DNA of 64,000 nt from Hirundichthys speculiger (lineage: Eukaryota > Chordata > Actinopteri > Beloniformes > Exocoetidae). Location: assembly GCA_018398805.1 (NCBI GenBank), contig JAGFBZ010002140.1, forward strand, positions 248,001-312,000, read 5' to 3'. Position 1 is the first letter of the stretch; each line of letters begins with the position of its first letter. Position numbers and translations under genes: made by a program. The notes under the pieces are model-generated. The model searched no databases. It was not told the DNA's origin and saw nothing but the letters and a program-made list of their open reading frames with translations. Shown piece after piece: positions 22,961 to 34,900 of this stretch.

Positions 22961-25900
22961 AAAAAACTAAGACTCTTAAAGTGCTCACAAGTTGCGTCAG
23001 CTGCCAAAGTACCGACCTTTTCCTCCTGCTTTCGTTTTATTGTTTTGAAAATTTCTAAAAGGTGAAAAATTAAATCAGGTTTTATTTATATTACTCTAAA
23101 AGTCCTTTATTTTATCTTTTTGCTTCGGTTAACCAGTGAGAGATCATAACATTCATGGTAACTGCTTCCAAAGCGGCCCAGTTTTTAAATCGGTCTGGGA
23201 CTAACAAACCTCAGAGCTCCATGGATCGCTAATCTAATCATTCGATCGGCTGTGCCGCTGCTCGAGTCTTTACCGAACCGGTGGTTTATTTAAAGAGCAC
23301 AGCATGCGCCACGGCTCTTAACGGAGGTGTTGCGCAATCACAAGCGTTTTACCTCCAGGTCCCAGACGCAGGCGGCGTGGAAGAGGGCGGAGTTCACCTT
23401 CCCCACCCTGTGGACGTCTCTTCACGTCCCAGACGTACAGACTGTGGTCGTTGTACACGCAGCTGAGCCAGCGGCTGATGGGGTCGTAGGTCACGGCGAT
23501 GGCGTCCGGGTAGCGGGCGTCCGCCCTGCTGCTGAACAGGTGGCTGTGGGGAGAAAAGGTCCGGGCGTCATTTTAAACGTCTCGTCTTGTGGATACCAAC
23601 CGGAAACTCTGGTCCCGAGCTGTTCAGCACCTGGCCTCTGTGACGGCGGCGACGGCGGAGCCGAGGGGGTGTGGCCGCGGCAGCGTGCAGACGAAGCGCA
23701 GGTCGGCGGGGCTGAAGGCTCGAACCGTTCCGTCCGCGCAGCCGCAGAAGATGGTGTCTTCGGACAGAGACAGGGACTGGGCCAGGCCCGTCTGCAACAT
23801 GGGACGGGACACAACAGGGACATCAGTTCGGTTCATATGATGTAAAAATGTGGTAAACTGTGATCTGCATGTTAACAGAATTCAGGTTAAAGCCTCTCTG
23901 GAGTACTTCCAGAACCACGCTGTACTTTAACGTGATGCTAATTCTTCTCTGATCCTCTGACAGACGGCGAACGCAGGACCAGCACACCTTCATGTTCACC
24001 AGCTGGTTAAACATCACAGATGGATGCTCTTCTAAAGTATCACACGCTGAACAGCCCTCTACTAGGGCTGTAGCGATACACTAATCTCCCGATACGATAC
24101 GATACACGATATTCGGCTCACGATACAATATATATAATATATATATATAATATATATATGTTTTATGCTTTTTTCCCCCCAACACCTTCTACTTGACTCA
24201 GGAATAGGGGTGAGTATTGGCAAGGACCTCGCAATACGATATGTATCATGATACTTGGGTCACGATACGATATTATCACGATATATTGCGATGTGTCTAC
24301 CCAGTTAACATCAAAATTAAAAGTGGAGACGAAAAATGAAGTTGCTGTATACAGTGATTCCTTATTTTTCATGGTTAATGTGGGACCGGCGCCCCGCCCA
24401 CAAAGATCAAAATCCACAAACAGGAGTCGGAGCCCCCCGAGCTTAAACAATGTGTTTAAAATATGTTTAAAAACCATAAAAAAGTAGCGAGGCACTGCAG
24501 CGAAACAAGACAAAGGCTCAACTGTGGTCTTTCTGTTACCTTCACAGCCTCTGGTCTCTGAACCGTAGTAAACAAACTGCTGGTATTGTGCTATTTTTGG
24601 CTCGTAATTAGCGGCTAACACGCTAACAACAAAAGAAAAAGTCCAGTTTTCTCTGCATGGAACAAAGAACTTTATTCTGGCACTGCAGGAACTTGTAACA
24701 TCACACAGGTTGTATTGTTGGGCTCCTGTCGGTTAACAGAGAATCTAAATCTATACACGCTGGGCTGCTGTTGATGATCACTACACTTTTCATCTAACCC
24801 CGTTTTCGTTCTGCCGTCCCATGACACACACACTACATTACCCATAAGGCCACACCATTACCCATAAGGCCACCTTCTTCAAGGGGCCAGGCTGACTCAC
24901 AACATTTCTTCACTGTGAGAGAACGCACACAACATCCTGTGATGTTTCCATGATTTTTTCTTGATTTTTTTAAATTATATTATATATTTCTGAAAAATCT
25001 GCGATTAACTAAAACCGTAGGACTTAAAGTGCGAATTGGCAAGGGATCACTGTATTCATCTTACAATACATTTACATGATTTTCTGAAAGACTTTAAAGG
25101 GACAAAGTGATTTTGGTGACATCTTGTGAGTGTTCCAATGACTTTGTTTGAATTAATTGAACTGAAAGCATCAATTACACATTATATGGCTGACAGGCAG
25201 CTTGCAAATGCGGGACAAAATGAATAAAAGATTTGTTGAGAAAAATAGTTTCATTTATTTAAACAGTGCAAATTGTTATTTGCAAGCTTTTAAAAGGTGG
25301 GACACGGAGGTTTTGAGAGAAGCTTAGAATATCGATACTCTCTGGGGAAATAAAATATCGATATATATCGCAGAATCGATAAAATTGCTCAGCTCTAGGC
25401 AGAACCGTCAGCTCAAATAGGTCACATTTACGGTGATACTCGTGGCCCTCCCGCCATCTGATCGTCGTAAAAAATCCGATCCGAGCGCATGTCCTGTCAC
25501 TCACCCGTAGATCCACCCACTTGTCCAGCATCCTCTTCCTGTTGAACTCGCACAGCAGGCCGGAGGAGGTTATGCAGAAGGTGGAGTCGGATTTGGGGCC
25601 CCGCCCACAGGCGACGTCGCAGAAGAAGTTGTTCCTGAGCTCTCCGAGCAGCCCGGACCGGCCCAGCAGAGGCACGGGGGTGCTGGTCTGCAACCAGAGA
25701 GGGTGTTTGGTGGTGAGATGTGCGTCGTTGAAAATGAGCCAAGTCATAAGTGACAATAAGAAGAAAATGCACTCTAATAATTCACTCAGCTAAGTCACCT
25801 AGGAAACATATTTGGCATTAAAAGGATTCTCCTGGTTTACATGCATTTGACAAACTTCATCCACACACACCAGCAACAACATCCTGGACTACCTTGTTGG

Positions 25901-28900
25901 CCTTGCAGTGGTCCAGATACCAGAACTTGACGTGTCTGTTCCCGACTGTTACAAAGTAGGAACTGTCCTCAGAGAAGGAGACGCCCGTCACCTTGCTGGA
26001 CACCTTGTTAGCAGCCACGACCACGTCCTTCTGCAAGACAGGGACGCAAAGACGGTCAAACGTTCGACATCTCCGCAGGCAACTCTCGACCAGATTAAAG
26101 CAGCACGAAGGAGCTTTGTTTCTTTTTCGTGTTTCAATATCAGTTTGAGTCTCATTTGAATTAATATTTGATGCTGAATATTGGCAAAAAGCAGCTAAAG
26201 CAACTTCAGATGGCCATCCCAGAAATTGCACCTTGCTTTGCAGCACTACGTCAAAAATAAATGTGTCAAAGTAATCAAAGCCTCTGATCCATCACCATTA
26301 ATTTCCTGTAAAAAAAAAGAAAACACTAAATTGTGTCACGTGGCTAGCGGAGCCAGCTGCAAATGAGACAAACCTTCCACGCCCAGACGTTCACCATCAT
26401 GTCATGCTGGTTTCCCACACTGACGATGTATTTGCTGTTGGGAGAAAAGGCCACGCAGGAGATGCCATATTTGTGCTTCTGGAGCTCCGCCACCTGCCGG
26501 CGCTCCGCTACGTCCCACAGCCTCACCGCTGGTAGGTGGCCGCTCTGATGAGGAGAAACGAGAGAAGAAGAGTTAAACAGGACGAACTGAGAGGCTGCAG
26601 TTGACTCCCATTAACACACATGTGCTTTCTTTCACGCACATACAGGATACAGTCAGTACAGAGGCGTCTGGACATGGACGGGTTTTTTATGATTAAGCAT
26701 TTATGCGCCACAACAATGAATTTGACATAAACTAGAAACTAGAAAAGCGTTGTGTAGGGGCTAATAGTTATAGCCATAGTAGTAGAAGCTAATACTAGAG
26801 TAGCTCGTCTTAATCACAGATTCGTCATAGCTATGCTGCTATAGGCCTACGCTGCAGGGGGACGCCAACATGATCTGCTGAGTGGTGTCTCCACTACTCT
26901 TCTCCCATTGCTTCCCTTTCCTCCTCCCTTCTTCCTCCTCCAGCTCATTCCATATTTATTAACTAGAAAAGCACTCGGAGAGCGCAGACCTCCGCCAAAT
27001 GCAACTATTCCCCCATATAGCGATTTACAGATTGCAATAAAATCCGCGTTCTGGATCAGATCCGGATCAGATCCAAATCAGCCTTTGAAATTTGATAGAG
27101 GTTCCCATTGTCAATCCCTGAGTCAAATTTCATGAGTTTTGGGCCATAATTAACGGAGATATTGAGAAAATAAATTTTCGCCCCCATTGACCGCAATGTT
27201 ATCGAAAATTTGAAAGTGATCCAGAATCCAGGATTTCTTCCAGATCACACCCGAAATGAAATCAGTTCTTCCTTTTCACATTTCTGAAACTCCTGAAAAT
27301 TTCATCAAAATCCATCCATAACTTTTTGAGTTATCTTGTACACAGACAGACAGACAGATAAACGCCGGCAAAAACATAACCTCCTTGGCGGAGGTAACAA
27401 TCAAGGTGTGATAAAAGTATAGACTTTCAGCTTTAATTTAAGAGGTTTCAAAAACATGGGATGTACCATTTAGGAATTAGAGCTGTTTTAAAACCTAATT
27501 TTCAATTTCAATTCAACTTTATTTGAATAGCCTGCTACAATACAAATTGTTTCTTTTCAGAGGCCTAGAGCATGACCCCCAAGCAAATATTAACTAAAGC
27601 TAATCTTGTTATTAAATCTTATTTGCAAGTTAAAAAAAACTCCCTTTGTGGAAGAAAAACCTTGAAGCCAAACAGTGGCAAGGAAAAACTCCCCTTTAAC
27701 AGGGAAGAAACCTAATTATACTCTGACTGGTTCATTGTTAGTACATGAACTACAGAGATGAATATATAAACAAATGTAGGCAGCAACACTGAGGTGGTCA
27801 GAGGATCAGACTGCAGATCAGCATGTTAGTTGATATCCCAGAGACACCTATATAGACAGGTGGAGGTAAAAGCTATGTAGCTCTGGAAACTCTGGACTGA
27901 AAATATATACGGAAAAAGAAAAAGGGGGGCACAGGACAGCACAAAAAACTACAGGACCAATGAAGCACAATCACATTTATGAGATGCTTCTATTTAATTA
28001 TGGATACAGCTGAAGGAAGAAGAGGAAAGGAGGGGGGAGAAGAGTATTATGCTGGTGTCTCCCTGCAGCGTAGACCTATAGCAGCATAACTACGATGAGG
28101 CTTTGTTTCAGACCACCCTGCTCTAGTCTGGTCTTCAGCCTTCCCTATAACTGTAGCTATAACTATTAGCCCCTACACACTATTGATGAGACTAACTGTA
28201 GGCTTTCCTAAACTTAAATGTTTTCATGTTAGTTTTAAAGGTGGAGGTGGTGTCAGCTTCCTGAACCCAAACTGGTAGCTGGTTCCATAATAAAGGTGTC
28301 TGATACCAGAAGGCCCGTCCTCCAAATCTACTTTTGCATATTCTAGGAATGACAAGTAAACCTGCACTTTGAGAGCAGAGAGCTCTATTAGGAGCATCAG
28401 GAGTTATCAGGTCTTGTAATTAACGAGGAGTTTGGCTGTTAAGGGCCTTATTTGAGAGTAACAGTCTCCCTGGAGGCTTAGTGTTAACTAGTGCTAGAAC
28501 TTTTGGACCACATCTGGACAAACAACATCTTTTCAGTGAGCTGTCCAAACACCTTTGAGCTTCTGAAGACAGAGGGTACTTTGTTCATTAAAAGCAGATG
28601 TAATTCCCAAATGGTAAATCGCCATATTTTTGTGAAACCTCTTAAATCAAAGCTGAGAGTCTACACTTCGATCACATCGTAATTGTTTGATCTCAGACCC
28701 ATTGCAGTGGCATTATAAAAGCCTCCAGTCAGACTATCCACTGGATCAGAGCGCTGTCACCTGTACCACCAGTCCGTCCGGCTCTCTGAGAGATTAACCT
28801 CCCCGTCCTCTGAAAACAGTTACTTATCCCACAGCCTGCTCGCATTATTCCCTCCTCTGGGGATCAAAAGGTCACCGGGGTTTCTTTTTCGTGCGGTCTC

Positions 28901-31900
28901 TCGCTTTAATGTGGCAGAATGACGCAGTCGGCGGGTGTGAGGACAGGACACCGAATCCAGGTGACGTTCAACCGAAGACGGAGCTGCATACGAAAGAGAC
29001 TGAAGCAAAGACAAAGCCGTCTGGCGCCAACATGGCCTTGTATGCAAATCAGCCGCCGTTAACATAATTCACTCAGGAATATCTTCCAACTCTTTAAGTG
29101 CTATTTTACTTAACAGCAGATAAACTGTGATATCCCCTTTTTTAACATACATTTCTCACGTTTACTTGGTCAACCGGCATGCACATTAGTATGCGCAACA
29201 TTTAGCATTTAAGCCGTAACCGGTGTCATGACTCCCAGTGTTTACGGTGGAAACCCACAAACCTTCAGCTCCGGCAGAACGGCAGCAGATTTGCTCTTTT
29301 GAACTTTGATCTGCGCAGTCATGGCAACCGCTGCGCCCCCACCCCCCCACCCCCATCCACTCGCACAGAGAAGTCTTTAATCGGCTTTCGCTGGCTGGAG
29401 GGGCGGATTAAGGTAGCGTGTTGTGTTGAGGCGCACGTTGTAACCACAACAAAACGGAGTAAAGACGCTCCGCTGTCGAGACTCGTTGGCTTGGAACGGA
29501 ACAAAACTTTGGCAGCTTTAGCGAGCGACGCTATAACGGGATGAAAACACTCGGAGGCTTCTGCGACAAATCTCCATCCCGCTTGGATAAAACGTATTAA
29601 CTCCCGCTTATGCTGTGCACAACTGCAGCGTGTTGAAGTAAATGGACTCCGCTTACATGGCACTTTCTAGACGCCATCAAGGTGCCCCCCCAAAGCACTT
29701 TACATAAGCATCTCATTTTCCCGTCCAATCAGGGCGCTGCCAGGTGTTAGGACACTTCGACATGTGGACAGTTGGAGCCGGGATCAACCGCCAACCTCAT
29801 AAAGACTGGACGGCTCGCTCTATCAACCCTGTCTAACATGTTAAATATTCTGGTAAAGTGAAATCATCAAAAACACTAATCCTTCACTCGTATGAACTTT
29901 AAAGGCGAAAACAGAATCACTGGAAGAGGAAGCAGGAAAGGACGGACCGACGGAAAGGAGACTCACCTCTCCGGTCACCAAGTACTTCCCATCAGGGGAG
30001 AAGGACAGAGCTGTGATGGTTTTTCTGTTGAGGTGAAAGAGAGAGAGAATAACACCTCATTATGTTTCCATTAATGACTTAGAGACCGTGACACCGAGGT
30101 AGAGTTGAGGTTAAAATGTTGAGGTTCTCTTTGGGGGTTGGATCGGATCAGGAACGAGAACATCAGAGGGACAGAACATGTTAGAGAGAAAGTCAGACTG
30201 AGATTGTTTGGACATGAACAGAGGAGGTAGAAGGATGATGAGGTTGGAGCTGTCAGGCAGGAGGTCTAGAGGAAGATCTGAGAGGAGATTTATGGATGTA
30301 GAGAAATAGGACATGAAGTTAGCTGCTGTGAGAGAAGAGGATGATGAGGATGGAGTTAGATGGAGGTGGATGATTCACTGTGGTGACCCCAGAAGGAAAC
30401 AGCTGAAAGGAAAAGAAGATATTTGTGTCTGACTCACCTTGAAGTGTTGATAATGTGGTATTGTCTGTTCTTTTTGGGGTTGAGTAAGACCACCACACAC
30501 CTACAGGAGAAAGGAAAAGAATACAATAAGCCACATAAACGCTGACCTGGAACTGGTTTAGGAAGTGCATGACCCTTGTATCTATCCCTCGATGTACATC
30601 CATCCACACCTCCATCCAGCTCTTCTGGAAGAACACAAAGGTGTTCCCGGATATATAAGCTCTACAGCATGTCTTGGGTCTGTCTCGGGCCTGGACAGAC
30701 ATCTCCCTAGGAAGCCGTCTAGGAGGCATTTCAACTAGGTACCTGAATAGGGCTGGGCAATTTTATCGATTCTGCAATATATATTGATATTTCAGCCGTG
30801 GGTATTGATATTCTAAGCTCCCTTCAAAACCCCCGCGTCCCGCACAGGTGCTCTTCCTGCAAAGTGCAGGAAGATTAATTAAGTCCTCCAGCCGCTAGTG
30901 TCACTGTAGAGCATTTCTAACCAGTGTATCCAGAAGCTAACTTCTTTCTCTTCTGGCTACAGCTGAGCCAGTCAGGAGGATGGCGGCGAGTATAAATTCA
31001 AGATTCAAGATTCAAGTCTCTTTATTGTCATTATGCAAGCATAACGAAATTTTGCACGACTCCCGGCAGGCACACACATAAATATACACATAAAATACAC
31101 GCATAAATAAATCACTCAGATAAATAAAAGAAAATATATACATATGCAAGATAAAAAACAACATTCTTTGTAGATGGTATTTACAGATTGTACATGTTTA
31201 TTTACAGAGAACTGGCTGTGCAGGGGTTGGTGGGAGAGGTGGGTGGGAATGAAAATGGGGAGATAAAGTGCAAGAAACCCAGTGCCTGCGTGCTTAAAAG
31301 CAGATGTGTGGGAGCAGTTCCGGTTTAAAAAGAAAAAGGACAGCAAAGATTTAGACAAAAGTATGGCGGTTTGTAAGCTGTGTCACACAAACGTGAAGTA
31401 CTCTGGAAATACCACCGACCTGCGAGTCCACCTGAAACGTCACCACCCGGACAAGCTAATGCTAACTGAGAAACTGAGAGCTAGCCCAAGAAGTTGCGGC
31501 GCGATCCGAAACAAACCACGCTGGATAGTGACGGCGGTTAATGCTACCAGTTTCCATCTACTTCACCTAGGTCGCAGAAAATTACGGAGTCCATTGCCTA
31601 CTTTATTTGTCAGGATTTGAGACCGTATTCAGTTGTAGAAAACGCTGGCTTTAGGCGCATGGTGAACGCGATGGAGCCCCGCTATCCTGTTGTATTTTAT
31701 TCATTGTGTCCAGCATTTGCAAGCTGCCTGTCAGCCATATAATGTGTAATTGATGCTTTCAGTTCAATTAATTCAAACAAAGTCATTGGAACTCTCACAA
31801 GATGTCACCAAAATCACTTTGTCCCTTTAAAATCTTTCAGAAAAATATGGAAATGTATTGTAAGATGAATATCGATATATATCGTATCGTGAGCCAAATA

Positions 31901-34900
31901 TATCGTATCATATAGTATTGCGAGATTAGTGTATTGCTACAGCCCTATAACTGAACCACCTCAGCTGGCTCCTCTCGATGAGGAGGAGCAGTGACTCTAC
32001 TCAGCCTCTCACCCTGACGCCTTCAATCCCAGTTTAGCATCAACCCACTCATCGCATTTTTTTTACAATCAATTTCAAAAGAAGAACTTTAATAGTACTT
32101 TCAAAAATAATGCAAGTAAACAGAGAAATAAATCATCTCTGCCTCAATCATTCAAACACTTAAAAAACACTTCCGTATTCAAATCTTCCAGGGTCGTCGT
32201 TTCCTGTTCATAAAAACTTCCTCTTTGCTTTGCCCACAAATCAACAGCCTCCTTGTTCCTCAACCTCCACGTTCCTGGTACCGCAACTGGTACAGATTTA
32301 ACCTGGACCGTAATCTGTAAACCACTGAGGTAGTTACCCAACACCAGCAAAACAGAGACTCTTAGCGCCTGTGCGTGCTTAGACACGTCACGCTCGAACA
32401 CGAGGCGCTTCTGTCGACGAACTAGGAATGTTGTCAGCAACTAAACTTTGATGCTTTCTCTTCAGCTGTTGACCTTCTTGGTGTCAATAAAGCTTTGCCA
32501 GGAGACAGTTTGTGACTAAACTGTGCTTTAATCCCAGAGGTGTCGCGGCTCTGAAGAGATGCTGGACGCTGAGAAGGTCAGCACAGCTGGTATTTGGAGA
32601 AAATTGTGATAATACATATTACATCTCAGAGAGTGGGGGGAAAAAACCCTCCCTGAGGAGTGGATAAAACCGCTTTAGAGTTTTAATTTTAAAAAGAAAA
32701 GCCCTCAGCGCTCTAGTCCTCAGCTCCTGAGATGGGAGCACAGATAACACTCACACAGAAATTTGCACACTGAAGCTCTGCAGGAGGCAGATTCGATAAG
32801 GGAGCCGGGAGCAGATAAGTCAAAGGGCAGATGCTGAGATAACTGCGCTTAAGTGGTCTCGTTTGTCTTACCCTGCAGGATAGGCTATGAGTCCAGATCG
32901 GGGATCGCAGGCCAGGCCGCTGTTTCCTGTGGCGGAGATGCCCAGCACCTTCTCCAAAGTCACCTGTGGAGACACAAGGAAATGGTTTCTGTTTCCAGGA
33001 TTTCACCGCAGTGAGAACGGAGAGATGATGCCGTTGAAAGTAGAATAAGAAATTTGAATAAAAAAATAAGCATCCTCACCAATTAATTAAAGACTGTTTT
33101 TTGGTGCTCTTTGTTGTGCTGCTGGTTTATTTTGTTAGTTTGGTTTCCTGTTTTTTCATTTTGCTGGGATTTCCTGTTTCATTTTACTTTATTTGCATGT
33201 CTACTGGCCTGACCAGCCATAAAAACCAAAAATGAGTCTGGTTCCTCTGGATTTGACACTGATTTCTGGGGAGCAACATCATCAAACGCAGAGGAAACTG
33301 CTAAATGACATGCGATGAATGATTATATTCATCACCTATTGATTTGCAACTCTAAGCCAGTGGTTCCCAAACTGAGAGGCCCAAGGGGGGCGCGACAAAG
33401 CCTGGCTGCATTACTAGTATAGACGAGTTTGCAAAATGCCTCTGATGTGGCAGATTTTTAAGCTAAAGGCCCGCGGAACGCGGACCGGAAGCGCCGCCAT
33501 TAAAGTCAACGAGAGTCGTCGCGCCGGAAGTGCCAGAGATACGTTTTATGAGAGATTTGAACCGCACGTGAGGAAAGTATCAATCTGTAAGTCGAAAAAA
33601 AACACACTTTATTTGACGGCAATCATGGTTTTTAGATTTACACCAGCATAAAGAACAAGCACGTTTAAACGAGCGGACTGCTGAGCAACGGTCACGTGGT
33701 CTCGAAACATTCGGGTGAGTTCGTCATTAATCACGAAAACAGCCGAGACGCTTTCCGCGTGCTGTGGGCCTTGAGATCGCGCCACAGGCGCTTTAAAACC
33801 GGAGCACGGGGCTCTCCGTGTGCTGTAGGACTCCAGGTTTAAAAATTACAGACAGCATTTTAATATTATGATATTATTTAATATAATATTATAAAGGATT
33901 CTGCTGGGGCTGTGGATTTTTGTGGATGTACATCCTGGAGGGCCCACCCAAAAATATTTTTCGGTACAAAAAAAAAAAAAACAAAAAAAATATAAATAAA
34001 TAAATGATTAAAAATAAATAAAAATAATTTTTAAAAAATCTTGGGAACCACTGGTATTCACCAATAAATACAGTCATGGAAAAAATTATTAGACCACCAT
34101 TTTTTCTTCACTTTCTTGTTCATTTTAATACCTGGTACCACTAAAAACGTCATCATGTGACTAAAACTGACAGAAAAGAAAAGAAACACTGAATGCATAA
34201 AAGCAGTGTTTTTGGCAGTACAACGCCATAGCTATTGATGTAAAAACTTAAGTGATTTAGGTCATAATCAAGAAAACCATGGAAAATGGTAAGATATCAG
34301 CTCTTAAATAAAACTCTTATGAGCAATCTTTGTGGTTATCGTTATGTTTGTCCAAACAAATGTACCTTTAGTTGTACCAGGCATTAAAATGAACAAGAAA
34401 CTGAAGAAAACAAGGGTGGTCTAATAATTTTTTCCATGACTGTAAGCAGCTACTATATCCAGCTCCCTTATTTTACATGATAAAATATACGTTTGAAAAA
34501 AAAACAAACAACATCAGTAACAAAACAATTGCTATTATCCTTTAAAGTGTAAAGTATATCCTGCTGAAGATCAGATTTAACCTCAAACTGTGGATGAGAT
34601 TGGAGCCAAATCCGTTCACTTTGCAAAAATCTTTATCTTTTGAAGTGAAAAAAAAAAAACATGTTTAAGAGGAAAGGAATTAGGGTGGCAGGCTGGATGT
34701 GACAGCTGGTCTGGCAAGTCCTGCTGTGCGTCTGTCTTAGGAATTAAAAAGCAGCTGCTGTCACTGAATCAGCATGAATGTAACTGTGGTGTCCTACTAA
34801 CACATTTAATCACGATAATAACACAATAAAGGGCTTAGTGAGATAATATCAGGGAAGACATGGGAGGGAATTTGAATAAAAAAAGTCTTTAAGTTCGTTC

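Noticed and set aside
31282..31620. Host ZBED gene
   Set aside because: The BED finger is isolated, lies inside a hAT element with target duplication and has no downstream domain.
32144..32437. 98-codon minus-strand open frame followed by an ATTAAA-like signal and short A run
   Set aside because: It could be a processed pseudogene, but no ATG start, duplication or family resemblance was found. It lies in a mapkbp1 intron.
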